NCBI RefSeq assembly: GCF_014635025.1
Contig: NZ_BMCE01000001.1
Location: forward strand, 1,612,001-1,676,000
Direction of reading: 5' to 3'
DNA: 64,000 bases
Source: Fictibacillus barbaricus
Lineage (GTDB): Bacteria > Bacillota > Bacilli > Bacillales > Fictibacillaceae
Shown: positions 1 through 8,683 of the stretch, one piece after another
Layout: the number at the start of each line of letters is the position of its first letter
Numbering within the stretch: position 1 is the stretch's first letter
The notes under the pieces: model-generated
What the model was told of the DNA's origin: nothing
What the model saw: the letters and a program-made list of their open reading frames with translations, nothing else
The model's database searches: none
Position numbers and translations under genes: made by a program

Positions 1-1
1 C

Positions 2-439
2 GTTCTCTTTGATATTGTAGGTGTAGCGTCCACAGCAGCGAAAGAAGTTCCATTTCATGCGATGGCATCAGAAAGAGTTCCTGGTGCAAGACATGCTATA
101 ATTATTACAAGAAACGCTGATCGCGTAGCCAATTTTTGTAATGATGTGATTGGGGATATTTCCGGTATTGTAAGCGGAACAGCCTCTGCCGCAGTAGTGG
201 TGGAACTTACACTCTCAATGGGCAACAGATCTGGGTCAAACTCTGAATATTTGATTTCGATTATTTTCACCAGTGTTGTAGCTGCTCTTACAGTTGGAGG
301 AAAAGCTCTCGGAAAAAACTATGCGATCAATCACTCAACCTTTATTATTTTTCAGGTTGGGCGTTTATTATATTTTTTAGAGGAAAAATTAAGAATTAAA
401 CTGCTATCGCCTGCTAAAAAAGAGAAGAAAAGGCGTTAA
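2..439 (+). CDS. CorB/CNNM-type (DUF21) membrane protein, C-terminal part
   Basis: The gene enters from the left edge, so only the last 145 residues are visible and the start is missing. The visible part begins [13 protein letters not shown], then has [15 protein letters not shown] and an [22 protein letters not shown] segment, followed by hydrophobic stretches and a basic tail (KKEKKRR). This pattern is what I know from DUF21 proteins of the CNNM/CorB group, thought to move or sense Mg2+/Co2+ at the membrane. The in-frame ATG at 62 is internal, because the reading frame continues unbroken to base 2. The stop overlaps an ATG by one base (TAATG) just before dxs, so it is probably co-transcribed with it. 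Family assignment is from remembered similarity and is moderate. Confidence 0.65.
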   Translation, partial: VLFDIVGVASTAAKEVPFHAMASERVPGARHAIIITRNADRVANFCNDVIGDISGIVSGTASAAVVVELTLSMGNRSGSNSEYLISIIFTSVVAALTVGGKALGKNYAINHSTFIIFQVGRLLYFLEEKLRIKLLSPAKKEKKRR

Positions 440-459
440 TGGAAAGAGAGGCATATTCC

Positions 460-2358
460 ATGAACCTGGAAGACATTCGAGATCCTCATTTTTTGAAAAC
501 TTATGAGACTGAACAGATAAATAAATTAGCCGGCGAAATCCGTTCCTTTTTAATAGAGAAACTTTCTGTTAGGGGAGGTCATCTAGGTCCTAATTTAGGT
601 GTAGTAGAGCTGACGCTGGCGATGCATAAAGTGTTCGACAGCCCTAAAGATAAATTTATTTGGGATGTGGGGCATCAGGCATATGTTCATAAAATCCTTA
701 CAGGCAGAGCGTCTCAGTTCGATACACTCCGTCAGTATAAAGGATTATGTGGGTTTCCAAAAAGGGTAGAAAGTGAACATGATGTATGGGAAACAGGTCA
801 TAGTTCTACATCGCTTTCGGCCGCAATGGGGATGGCAATAGCTAGGGACTTAAAGAAAACAGATGACAATGTGATTGCCGTTATTGGTGATGGTGCTTTG
901 ACTGGCGGCATGGCTTTAGAAGCATTGAATCATATCGGTCACGAAAAGAAAGATCTAATCGTTATTCTAAACGACAACGAAATGTCTATTGCTCCGAATG
1001 TTGGAGCACTTCATAACGTTCTTGGTCGTATGAGAACAGCGAGAAAATATAACAAAGCCAAAGATGAATTAGAATCGCTCATTCGTAAGATTCCTGCATT
1101 TGGCGGCAAGTTGGCAGCGACAGCAGAAAGAGTTAAGGACAGCCTGAAATATTTATTGGTGTCAGGTATGTTCTTTGAAGAACTAGGATACACGTACTTA
1201 GGTCCTGTAGACGGTCATGACGTAGAAGACTTAATCGAGAATCTAATTTACGCGAAAAAGACCAAAGGCCCGGTTATCGTTCACGTACTTACCAAAAAAG
1301 GCAAGGGTTATGAACCAGCTGAGATGGATAAAAAGGACAGTTGGCATGGTGTTGGCCCTTATAAGATTGAATCCGGTGAACAGATCAAGCCACAGCAGGT
1401 TGGCCCTTCATACAGCGGTGTTGTAAGTAAAACGCTAGAGAAAATTTCTCACCAAGACGAAAGAATTACAGTGATTACACCAGCAATGACAATTGGATCG
1501 AAACTTGTTGATTATGGAAAAGCATTCCCAGATCGTTTATTTGACGTGGGTATTGCTGAACAGCATGCAACAACAATGGCGGCTGGTTTAGCAACACAGG
1601 ATATGAAACCTGTGCTTTCGATCTATTCAACGTTTCTGCAAAGAGGGTACGATCAAGTTGTGCATGATGTTGCTAGGCAAAATTTAAATGTATTATTTAC
1701 GATCGACAGATCTGGCTTAGTTGGAGCAGACGGTGAAACCCATCAAGGTGTATTTGATATCGCCTTTTTACGCCATATTCCTAACATGGTCTTGATGATG
1801 GGGAAAGATGAGAATGAGCTGCAGCATATGGTGTATTCGGCTCTTCAATACGAAGATGGACCAATTGCAATCAGGTTCCCAAGAGGTAACGGATTGGGAG
1901 TTCCAATGGATGAAGAGTTTGAGAAGATTCCGATCGGTTCTTGGGAAGTTCTGAAAGAAGGCGATGATGTTGTGATCCTTACCTTCGGAACGACGATACC
2001 TATGGCCCTTGAAGCTTGGGAAATCCTTGCAAAATCAGGAATCTCTGCACGTGTTATCAATGCTCGGTTTATTAAACCGCTTGATTCTAAGATGCTAAAT
2101 CAGCTATATGCGGAAAATATGCCGATTCTAACACTAGAAGAAGCGGTTTTACAAGGTGGGTTTGGGAGTGCGGTCTTAGAACATGCTGCTGACAGCCATG
2201 CAAACGTAATGATCGATCGAATGGGAATCCCAGATTGTTTTATTGAGCATGGAAGTGTAACAAAGCTTTTAGAAGAGATCGGCTTAACAACACCTGATCT
2301 TGTTAACCGTGTGAAAGAGCTGGTTAAGAGAAAGACAGAAAAGGGTCTTCTTACATGA
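460..2358 (+). CDS. dxs: 1-deoxy-D-xylulose-5-phosphate synthase
   Basis: Dxs condenses pyruvate and glyceraldehyde-3-phosphate with thiamine diphosphate (ThDP), the first step of the MEP isoprenoid pathway, in the cytosol. The 632-residue product has the full family layout: an N-terminal ThDP domain with the [16 protein letters not shown] motif and the [13 protein letters not shown] loop, a central pyrimidine-binding domain with DVGIAEQHA (catalytic Glu), and the C-terminal transketolase domain. ATG 460 is preferred to ATG 439 because GGAAAGAGAGG lies 8 bases upstream and the protein then aligns with the usual start. The stop overlaps the yqxC start (ATGA at 2355-2358), implying translational coupling. 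Nothing looks damaged. Confidence 0.97.
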   Translation: MNLEDIRDPHFLKTYETEQINKLAGEIRSFLIEKLSVRGGHLGPNLGVVELTLAMHKVFDSPKDKFIWDVGHQAYVHKILTGRASQFDTLRQYKGLCGFPKRVESEHDVWETGHSSTSLSAAMGMAIARDLKKTDDNVIAVIGDGALTGGMALEALNHIGHEKKDLIVILNDNEMSIAPNVGALHNVLGRMRTARKYNKAKDELESLIRKIPAFGGKLAATAERVKDSLKYLLVSGMFFEELGYTYLGPVDGHDVEDLIENLIYAKKTKGPVIVHVLTKKGKGYEPAEMDKKDSWHGVGPYKIESGEQIKPQQVGPSYSGVVSKTLEKISHQDERITVITPAMTIGSKLVDYGKAFPDRLFDVGIAEQHATTMAAGLATQDMKPVLSIYSTFLQRGYDQVVHDVARQNLNVLFTIDRSGLVGADGETHQGVFDIAFLRHIPNMVLMMGKDENELQHMVYSALQYEDGPIAIRFPRGNGLGVPMDEEFEKIPIGSWEVLKEGDDVVILTFGTTIPMALEAWEILAKSGISARVINARFIKPLDSKMLNQLYAENMPILTLEEAVLQGGFGSAVLEHAADSHANVMIDRMGIPDCFIEHGSVTKLLEEIGLTTPDLVNRVKELVKRKTEKGLLT

Positions 2359-3173
2359 AAAAAGAACGAGTAGATGTTTTACTGGTTAACCGGGGATTAT
2401 GTGAAACGAGAGAAAAAGCAAAAAGGTCTGTTATGGCAGGTCTTGTATATTCAGGTACGACCCGGATGGACAAACCAGGAGAAAAGATAGAACAGGATGC
2501 ACCCTTACACGTTAAAGGTGATGTCATTCCTTATGTAGGAAGAGGCGGTCTGAAGCTTGAAAAAGCATTACAGGTCTTTTCTTTTGATGTAAAAGAGAAA
2601 ATCGGGATGGATATAGGAGCTTCAACGGGTGGATTTACAGATTGTGCCCTTCAAAATGGTGCCAAATTTATTTATGCTATTGATGTTGGCTATAATCAGC
2701 TAGCCTGGAAGCTTAGAAACGACCCAAGAGTATCTGTAATGGAGAGAACGAACTTCCGATATGTAACGCCTGATCAATTGAAGGAAGGCGTTCCTGACTT
2801 TGCGACGATTGATGTATCGTTTATTTCCCTTCGAATCATTCTTCCTGTCATGGCACAACTGATGCCAAAAGGAGAAGTTATTGCTCTCATCAAACCTCAG
2901 TTTGAGGCTGGAAGAGAAGAGGTTGGCAAAAAAGGAATCGTCAGAGATCCGAAAGTACATGAAAGAGTCATTGAGGAAATAACTGATTTTGCTCGTAAAA
3001 CAGGTATAAGCCCTGTCGGCTTATCTTTTTCACCAATTACTGGCGGAGACGGGAACATTGAGTTTTTGTTGCATGGAAAAGTGAAAACAAGCGAATCCTC
3101 ATCAGTGACTGCTGAGAAAATTACTGAAGTTGTAAAGGAAGCGCATGAAACCTTAAAGAAAGAGCGGGAATAA
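2355..3173 (+). CDS. yqxC: TlyA/YqxC-type RNA methyltransferase (S4 + FtsJ domains)
   Basis: This 272-residue protein starts with an S4 RNA-binding domain (about residues 1-65, [25 protein letters not shown]) and continues into an FtsJ/RrmJ-like SAM methyltransferase ([19 protein letters not shown], then [12 protein letters not shown] and LIKPQFEAG). The TlyA family 2'-O-methylates ribosomal RNA in mycobacteria; the substrate in Bacilli is not something the sequence shows. The old annotation 'hemolysin' is not supported by any feature here. It overlaps the dxs stop by 4 bases and ends in a hairpin terminator, so it closes this transcript. Confidence 0.9.
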   Translation: MKKERVDVLLVNRGLCETREKAKRSVMAGLVYSGTTRMDKPGEKIEQDAPLHVKGDVIPYVGRGGLKLEKALQVFSFDVKEKIGMDIGASTGGFTDCALQNGAKFIYAIDVGYNQLAWKLRNDPRVSVMERTNFRYVTPDQLKEGVPDFATIDVSFISLRIILPVMAQLMPKGEVIALIKPQFEAGREEVGKKGIVRDPKVHERVIEEITDFARKTGISPVGLSFSPITGGDGNIEFLLHGKVKTSESSSVTAEKITEVVKEAHETLKKERE

Positions 3174-3190
3174 TTTCTCCGCTCTTTTAT
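3158..3190 (+). terminator. Rho-independent terminator of yqxC
   Basis: AAGAGCGG (ending 3167) pairs with CCGCTCTT (from 3179) and is followed by a T-rich run. The left arm lies inside the last codons of yqxC. Confidence 0.8.
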
Positions 3191-3208
3191 TGTTCTCATA
3201 ATGAAAAA

Positions 3209-3237
3209 TTTACATCCTATGCACAATAGTATAAGAT
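3209..3237 (+). promoter_or_regulatory. Candidate sigma-A promoter of argR
   Basis: TTTACA (3209-3214) and TAAGAT (3232-3237) are separated by 17 bases. They sit between the yqxC terminator and the argR start, where a promoter is expected. The -10 box matches only 4 of 6, so this is a motif-level call. Confidence 0.5.
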
Positions 3238-3278
3238 AAAGGCAGAATGTGACAGTGTAAATTGAGGTGGAATTTCTA

Positions 3279-3728
3279 GTGAATAAAGGACAACGACATA
3301 TTAAAATTCGTGAAATGATCAGCAATCATGATATTGAAACACAAGATGACTTAGTAGAATTATTGAAAAAAGCAAATTTTAATGTAACTCAAGCGACAGT
3401 CTCCCGTGATATCAAAGAGCTGCATCTTGTTAAAGTTCCAATGAACGATGGACGGTACAAATACAGTCTTCCGGCTGATCAGAGGTTTAACCCTCTGCAA
3501 AAATTAAAAAGAACACTTACAGACAGCTTTATAAGCATAGATTATGCAGATCATTTGATCATCATGAAGACCCTTCCTGGTAATGCAAATGCAATTGGCG
3601 CGTTAATTGATAAGCTGGACTGGGAAGATTTAATGGGAACGATTTGTGGCGATGATACGATTTTAATTATTTGTCGTTCTAAAGATGTAAGTTCAGATGT
3701 TTCGCAGCGCTTTTTAGATATGCTGTAA
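3279..3728 (+). CDS. argR: Arginine repressor/activator ArgR (AhrC)
   Basis: AhrC is the hexameric arginine-responsive regulator that represses arginine biosynthesis and activates catabolism. The 149-residue product has the N-terminal winged helix ([12 protein letters not shown]..., [18 protein letters not shown]) and the C-terminal oligomerisation and arginine-binding domain with [16 protein letters not shown] and [17 protein letters not shown] 3279 is chosen over the upstream GTG 3267 because GAGGTGG (3264-3270) is 8 bases before it and the protein then begins [11 protein letters not shown] as in other Bacilli. A likely target in this window is the ARG box at 20063 ahead of artPQR. recN follows 23 bases later. 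Confidence 0.96.
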   Translation: MNKGQRHIKIREMISNHDIETQDDLVELLKKANFNVTQATVSRDIKELHLVKVPMNDGRYKYSLPADQRFNPLQKLKRTLTDSFISIDYADHLIIMKTLPGNANAIGALIDKLDWEDLMGTICGDDTILIICRSKDVSSDVSQRFLDML

Positions 3729-3751
3729 TTTTTATATAAGGTGTGATGTAA

Positions 3752-5443
3752 TTGCTGGCAGAATTAAGTATCCGTAATTTTGCTATTATAGATTCCTTAA
3801 GTGTTTCTTTTAAAAAAGGACTTACCGTCTTAACGGGTGAAACAGGTGCAGGGAAGTCCATCATCATCGATGCGATCGGGCTTTTGATCGGAGGCCGCGG
3901 ATCTACTGAATTTGTTCGTTACGGTACACAGAAAGCTGAGATTGAAGGATTGTTTCATATCCATACCGGACATCGCGTTTATGATAAATGTGAAGAGGTA
4001 GGAATTACGATTTCAGATGAGATGGTCGTACTTAAAAGAGATATAACGGAAAACGGTAAAAGCATTTGCAGGGTTAACGGCAAGCTTGTAACACTTTCTG
4101 TTCTAAAAGAGATCGGACAAGCATTGGTTGATATTCATGGACAGCATGAGACTCAATATTTAATGCAGCCTGATAAACATCTTTTTCTCTTAGACAGTTT
4201 CGGAGATAAGGTTTTCAAGAAAGAATTGTTTACTTATGAAGAGACGTTTAAAGAGTTTAAAGAGATCCAAAAGCAGCTCTCCGAACTTTCAAAAAACGAA
4301 CAGGAAATCGCTCAAAGAATTGATCTATTGGATTACCAGTATGAAGAGATCTCCGGTGCTAACCTGATTCCAGATGAAGACATCAGACTTGAAGAAGAAA
4401 AGAGGATGTTAGGTAATTTTGAGAAGATCCACGGGTCTCTTCAAGATGCTTATCACAATTTATATGGAGAAGGAAAAGGGCTTGAACTAATTTCAAGTGC
4501 TTTAGCTGATTTTTCCCAAGTAGCAGCACTAGATGAGTCTTTGAAAACTGATGAAGAGCAATTTGGAAACAGTTTTTATGTTCTAGAAGAACTTACATAT
4601 AAAATACGTGATATGTTGGATTCTTTAGAATATAACCCCGAAAGACTTAACAGTATTGAATTGCGCCTTGATGAAATAAGCAAGCTCAAGCGGAAATACG
4701 GTTCTTCGGTCAAAGAGATAATCGACTATGGCGAAAAGATTAAAAATGAACTGGAGCTTATACAAAACAAGGATAACCATATTGAAGAACTAAAGAAGAA
4801 GCAAGCGAAGGTCGTATCAAAGCTTGAGAACTCCGGAAAAAAACTTACGAAAAAAAGGACAGAAACAGCAAAAACATTAAAAACAGAAATCCAGCAGCAG
4901 CTTAAAGAGCTTTATATGGAAAAAACTAAATTTGAAGTGATCGTAAAGCAAAACAATGATTACCAATTCTTAAAAACAGGAATGGACACGGTAGAATTCT
5001 TTATTTCCCCGAACCCAGGAGAACCATTGAAACCTTTATCAAAAGTAGCTTCTGGCGGAGAATTATCAAGAATCATCTTAGCTTTAAAAACCATTTTCTC
5101 TGAAAACCAGGGAATCACTGCTATTATTTTTGATGAAGTGGATACCGGTGTATCAGGCCGTGTGGCTCAAGCGATAGCAGAAAAGATCTATCGTGTTTCT
5201 ATCGGTTCACAAGTACTTTGTATCAGTCACCTTCCACAGGTAGCTGCTATGTCAGATACACATCTTCATATTTCTAAAGATACTTATCATGGCAGGACAG
5301 TTACGAAGGTTCTTTCTTTAAAAACGGACGAAAAAGTAAATGAAATTGGCAGGATGATCTCGGGAGTTGAGATAACCGATTTAACCAAGCAGCATGCCAA
5401 AGAACTATTAGAACTTGCTGAATCCATCAAAAAAACATCATAA
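3752..5443 (+). CDS. recN: DNA repair protein RecN
   Basis: RecN is an SMC-like ATPase that acts early at double-strand breaks. The 563-residue product shows the split ATPase expected of the family: Walker A near the N terminus (TGETGAGKSIIIDAIGLL), long charged coiled-coil segments across roughly residues 150-370, and the signature SGGELSRIILALK with Walker B IIFDEVDTGVSG near the C terminus. The start is TTG 3752, preceded by AAGGTGTGATG; the sequence MLAELSIRNFAIID matches the known N terminus of the family. It lies directly after argR, as in B. subtilis, and ends in a strong terminator. Confidence 0.96.
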   Translation: MLAELSIRNFAIIDSLSVSFKKGLTVLTGETGAGKSIIIDAIGLLIGGRGSTEFVRYGTQKAEIEGLFHIHTGHRVYDKCEEVGITISDEMVVLKRDITENGKSICRVNGKLVTLSVLKEIGQALVDIHGQHETQYLMQPDKHLFLLDSFGDKVFKKELFTYEETFKEFKEIQKQLSELSKNEQEIAQRIDLLDYQYEEISGANLIPDEDIRLEEEKRMLGNFEKIHGSLQDAYHNLYGEGKGLELISSALADFSQVAALDESLKTDEEQFGNSFYVLEELTYKIRDMLDSLEYNPERLNSIELRLDEISKLKRKYGSSVKEIIDYGEKIKNELELIQNKDNHIEELKKKQAKVVSKLENSGKKLTKKRTETAKTLKTEIQQQLKELYMEKTKFEVIVKQNNDYQFLKTGMDTVEFFISPNPGEPLKPLSKVASGGELSRIILALKTIFSENQGITAIIFDEVDTGVSGRVAQAIAEKIYRVSIGSQVLCISHLPQVAAMSDTHLHISKDTYHGRTVTKVLSLKTDEKVNEIGRMISGVEITDLTKQHAKELLELAESIKKTS

Positions 5444-5456
5444 ACTTTATTCATGA

Positions 5457-5487
5457 AAAGCTATCCAATTAAGGAATAGCTTTTTCT
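5457..5487 (+). terminator. Terminator after recN
   Basis: AAAAGCTATCC pairs with GGAATAGCTTTT (one bulge), followed by a T-rich run, 14 bases after the recN stop. Confidence 0.85.
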
Positions 5488-5573
5488 TTTTTAGCGGTTA
5501 TAAACTCAAGGTCCATAGGCTAAATTAAAGGTACAGCCATGGTGAGGGTGTGAGCTAGGAGCGAGGAGAGTGT

Positions 5574-6863
5574 ATGATGTATAGAGATTTACTTCGGCGA
5601 ATGATCGGCGTTATTCTCCTTGGAAGTTTAGTGGGAATCGGTTTTTTGTCTCCTGTGCGTGAATATGTAAAAATGCCTGAATCGATTACCTTTTTTGAAG
5701 GACAAAATGTACTGCAATCCCTTCCTGCGGGTACAAACATGCAACAGGAAGAAACCAATATTTATACGACTGAAATGGAAAGCGAAAAAATCGTTTCGAT
5801 ACAAGCCAAAACAAATGGTGATAGCATGGCAACTCTCGAAGCAGCAAGTTTTCCCATAAAGAAAATGAATGTAAAAGTACTGTCTGATCTAAAGGTCGTA
5901 CCAGGCGGACAATCCATAGGTGTTAAGCTAAATACACTCGGAGTCCTTATTGTTGGGCATCATCTTGTTAATACGACTGCAGGAAAACAATCCCCAGGTG
6001 AAATTGCTGATATTCAAGTAGGAGATATTATTACCAAAATTAACGGAAAAAATATTAAAAAGATGGGTGATGTTAGCCCGTTCGTTAAACAATCTGGGGA
6101 GTCTCGAAAACCGTTAGATGTAACGATTATTAGGGACGGTAAGACTTTTCATAAAACACTTACTCCACTTCAGGATAAAAATGACCAATCTTATCGAATT
6201 GGATTATACATTCGAGATTCAGCAGCTGGAGTAGGCACGTTAACTTTCTATGATCCGGCATCATTCAAATATGGTGCACTAGGACATGTTATATCTGATA
6301 TGGATACAAAGAAACCCATAAAAGTGAATAATGGAGAAATACTCGGATCAACTGTAACCTCGATTGAAAAAGGTTCAAATGGTCATCCGGGAGAAAAATT
6401 AGCTCGCTTTTCAAATGACCAAAGAGTTTTAGGTGATATTTCCAAGAACAGTCCCTTTGGTATTTTTGGAAAGTTAAACGATAAATTATCAAACGGAAGC
6501 TGGAACAAGCCCCTGCCAATTGCACTTTCAGATCAAGTTAAAGAAGGACCAGCAAAGATTTTGACTGTAGTCGACGGTTCAAAGGTACGTGAGTTTGACG
6601 TAGACGTTGTCAGTTCAGTTCCGCAAAAGTTTCCCGCAACCAAAGGTATGGTAATAAAGATAACTGACCCTGAATTATTAAAGGTAACCGGGGGAATCGT
6701 TCAGGGTATGAGCGGAAGCCCAATTATTCAGAATGGAAGAATAATCGGTGCAGTAACACATGTGTTTGTAAATGATCCAACTTCAGGGTATGGTGTTCAT
6801 ATTGAATGGATGCTTGATGAAGCAGGTATAAATATTTATGAGGAAACAAAACAGGCAAGTTAA
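5574..6863 (+). CDS. spoIVB: SpoIVB sporulation signalling peptidase (S55)
   Basis: SpoIVB is made in the forespore, crosses the inner membrane and cleaves SpoIVFA in the mother-cell complex, which leads to pro-sigma-K processing. The 429-residue product has an N-terminal membrane segment (about residues 9-27), a PDZ domain near residues 110-205 ([19 protein letters not shown]) and a C-terminal serine-protease domain. Catalytic elements are visible as GALGH (His238) and GMSGSP (residues 378-383). Two tandem ATGs (5574 and 5577) follow GAGGAGAG; either may be used, the second having the better spacing. The gene lies between recN and spo0A as in B. subtilis. I could not identify a convincing sigma-G promoter. 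Confidence 0.95.
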   Translation: MMYRDLLRRMIGVILLGSLVGIGFLSPVREYVKMPESITFFEGQNVLQSLPAGTNMQQEETNIYTTEMESEKIVSIQAKTNGDSMATLEAASFPIKKMNVKVLSDLKVVPGGQSIGVKLNTLGVLIVGHHLVNTTAGKQSPGEIADIQVGDIITKINGKNIKKMGDVSPFVKQSGESRKPLDVTIIRDGKTFHKTLTPLQDKNDQSYRIGLYIRDSAAGVGTLTFYDPASFKYGALGHVISDMDTKKPIKVNNGEILGSTVTSIEKGSNGHPGEKLARFSNDQRVLGDISKNSPFGIFGKLNDKLSNGSWNKPLPIALSDQVKEGPAKILTVVDGSKVREFDVDVVSSVPQKFPATKGMVIKITDPELLKVTGGIVQGMSGSPIIQNGRIIGAVTHVFVNDPTSGYGVHIEWMLDEAGINIYEETKQAS

Positions 6864-6880
6864 ATCTGCCTGTTTTTTTT
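6850..6880 (+). terminator. Terminator after spoIVB
   Basis: AACAGGCA (6850-6857) pairs with TGCCTGTT (6867-6874), followed by eight Ts. The spoIVB stop codon lies in the loop region. Confidence 0.85.
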
Positions 6881-6903
6881 GTGAAATATTTTTCCAGATA
6901 ATT

Positions 6904-6989
6904 TAGACAATCCTTAGGAATTTTTGTATAATGGTTGTTATAAAGAAAATTCGACAAAACTACAATGGTACATACCAATAACTGTCGAA
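6904..6989 (+). promoter_or_regulatory. spo0A control region: vegetative promoter and two 0A boxes
   Basis: TAGACA (6904-6909) and TATAAT (6927-6932) are 17 bases apart and look like the vegetative promoter. Two exact 0A boxes follow: TTCGACA (6950-6956, reverse orientation) and TGTCGAA (6983-6989). In B. subtilis spo0A has a vegetative and a sigma-H promoter, with 0A boxes between them giving autoregulation; this arrangement fits. A sigma-H promoter would be expected between 6990 and 7100. I see only a weak candidate near 7064-7092 with poor spacing. Confidence 0.75.
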
Positions 6990-7138
6990 ATTCAAAGTAA
7001 AATGAAGAAAATGGCTATATCTGCTACAAAAACAAAATAATTTTAAAAAATTTACAACAAAATAAAGGGATTTAAGATTTATTGTTGAAATGTTACATTG
7101 GGAAAAACAAGAAATTGTTGGATGGGGAGGAAATAATG

Positions 7139-7942
7139 GTGCAAAAAATTAAAGTTTGTCTAGCTGATGATAATCGTGAGTTAATAAGTCTTTTAAGGGA
7201 ATATCTTTCAAGTCAGGATGATATGGAAGTAATCGGGGTAGCTTACAACGGTCAAGAATGTTTATCCGTTTTGGAAAATAAAGATCCAGATGTCTTGGTT
7301 CTTGATATTATTATGCCTCATCTAGACGGCTTAGCTGTTCTCGAAAAAATCAGGTCCAGTGATGATCTGCCTCAACCTAATGTTATCATGTTAACTGCGT
7401 TTGGTCAGGAAGATGTGACAAAGAAGGCGGTGGACTTAGGTGCTTCCTACTTTATCTTGAAGCCATTCGATATGGACAATCTTGCAAGCCAAATCCGCCA
7501 AATATGTGGAGCTGAAAAATCTACTGTCCAACGTGCTGCGAACAATAACAGAAGCAATTACCAAACAACAACAATTAACAAGCCCCGAAACTTAGACGCG
7601 AGTATTACGAGCATCATTCATGAGATCGGAGTTCCTGCTCATATTAAAGGTTATATGTATCTAAGAGAAGCGATTTCTATGGTATACAATGATATTGAAC
7701 TTTTAGGATCGATTACAAAAGTTCTTTATCCAGATATCGCTAAGAAATTTAACACCACTTCAAGCCGTGTTGAACGAGCGATCCGTCATGCGATCGAAGT
7801 AGCTTGGAGCCGTGGAAACATTGACAGCATCTCATCATTATTCGGCTATACAGTGTCAATGACAAAAGCAAAACCAACAAATTCAGAGTTCATCGCGATG
7901 GTCGCTGATAAATTAAGGATTGAACATAAGGCAATGGCATAA
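7139..7942 (+). CDS. spo0A: Sporulation master regulator Spo0A
   Basis: Spo0A is the phosphorelay response regulator that commits the cell to sporulation. The 267-residue product equals the B. subtilis length when read from GTG 7139 ([15 protein letters not shown]), which puts the phosphorylated Asp at position 56 in DIIMPHLDG. The receiver domain spans about residues 1-125, a Gln/Asn-rich linker 126-150, and the DNA-binding domain 150-267, including the highly conserved [20 protein letters not shown] recognition region. ATG 7136, one codon upstream, is the alternative; GGGGAGG at 7124-7130 suits both. It ends with [16 protein letters not shown], also family-typical. Confidence 0.98.
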   Translation: MQKIKVCLADDNRELISLLREYLSSQDDMEVIGVAYNGQECLSVLENKDPDVLVLDIIMPHLDGLAVLEKIRSSDDLPQPNVIMLTAFGQEDVTKKAVDLGASYFILKPFDMDNLASQIRQICGAEKSTVQRAANNNRSNYQTTTINKPRNLDASITSIIHEIGVPAHIKGYMYLREAISMVYNDIELLGSITKVLYPDIAKKFNTTSSRVERAIRHAIEVAWSRGNIDSISSLFGYTVSMTKAKPTNSEFIAMVADKLRIEHKAMA

Positions 7943-7970
7943 CGCATAACCACGCTAGTTTGACGTTAGC

Positions 7971-8050
7971 TTAATCGGAAGTTTGTCCGAAAGTTTATCG
8001 GAACCTCCGTAAATCGTTCCGATAAGTTAATCGTCTGCAATACCGATAAA
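7971..8050. repeat. Clustered ATCGGAA/TTCCGAT motifs downstream of spo0A
   Basis: The 351-base gap between spo0A and the convergent DUF2627 gene holds no gene. It carries repeated short motifs: AATCGGAA (7974), GTCCGAAAG (7985), TTATCGGAAC (7995-8004) with its perfect inverted partner GTTCCGATAA (8016-8025), ACCGATAAAGTT (8042) and another AAGTTTATCGGAA at about 8202. The 10-bp inverted repeat could be a protein site or an RNA hairpin. No T-run follows, so it is not a simple terminator. Confidence 0.6.
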
Positions 8051-8114
8051 GTTGTCCAAACTTTACAACGCCATTATAATCTAATTCCGAAAATAATCGA
8101 ATATATTTCGTTAG

Positions 8115-8142
8115 AGGCCGCCAAGATAATGGCGGTCTTTTT
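8115..8142 (+). terminator. Terminator downstream of spo0A
   Basis: CCGCCA and TGGCGG form a short GC-rich stem around AGATAA and are followed by TCTTTTTG. It is about 175 bases after the spo0A stop and is the first classical terminator seen. A weaker hairpin with a T-run follows near 8210-8240. Confidence 0.7.
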
Positions 8143-8292
8143 GCGTAATTTTAAAAAAAAGAATAAAATATATAGAACATTAGTTCTAATAATTAAACGG
8201 TAAAGTTTATCGGAAACACCTTCAATGGAAGTTGTTTTTTTTATTTAAAGCAATCATAAAAAAATGACCAACTCTCTGTTTAAGACGATTGA

Positions 8293-8529
8293 TCATTTTT
8301 TTCTATATTTCAATTGTACTTTATTCCTTTTGCGGTCTCTGTAAAAAATAAATCCTCCAACAAAGGTAAGGCCTAATAAAAAGCTGATCAACCCTGTAAT
8401 AAATTGAAGCCATAAGACGGGAAAAGGAAACTGTAAGACCCCGAATAAAGTATCTCTCATCCATTTAATGCCCATTACGGCCATGATTCCTGGGATTAGA
8501 ACAATCACCAAAGCTGCATATCTACTCAT
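8293..8529 (-). CDS. DUF2627 family small membrane protein (YqzF-like)
   Basis: This 78-residue protein has two hydrophobic segments (about residues 4-24 and 42-64) joined by a WMRDTLFGVLQFPFPVLWLQF loop and ends in a basic tail (YRDRKRNKVQLKYRKK). I recognise this as the DUF2627 family, small uncharacterised membrane proteins next to bkdR in Bacilli. ATG 8529 is chosen because AAAGGAGTG precedes it; the reading frame is open further upstream but without a ribosome site. It is divergent from bkdR and convergent with spo0A. Its end overlaps an AT-rich hairpin (AAAAAATGA with TCATTTTTT) that likely terminates transcription. No function is known to me. Confidence 0.8.
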   Translation of the reverse strand: MSRYAALVIVLIPGIMAVMGIKWMRDTLFGVLQFPFPVLWLQFITGLISFLLGLTFVGGFIFYRDRKRNKVQLKYRKK

Positions 8530-8683
8530 GGAAAATCCCACTCCTTTACAAGTATTGTACATAAACTTCAAAACCTTGTCGATGTAAAATAAGTTTGCAA
8601 ACCCTTTCATGCTACGTTATGATAAATGTGTGAAAAAAATTGCATATTACATAGTGAATGATAAAAAGACGGGAGGGGTAGCG

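Noticed and set aside
62-439. Complete gene starting at ATG 62
   Set aside because: The frame is open to the first bases of the window and the upstream codons continue the conserved family sequence, so the gene is truncated by the window edge.
5500-5573. Sigma-G promoter of spoIVB
   Set aside because: CATAGGCTA near 5514 looked like a -10, but no matching -35 at the right distance was found.
7064-7092. Sigma-H promoter of spo0A
   Set aside because: AGGGATTT and TTGAAATG resemble the elements, but the 10-base spacing is too short and the -10 is imperfect; kept only as a remark.
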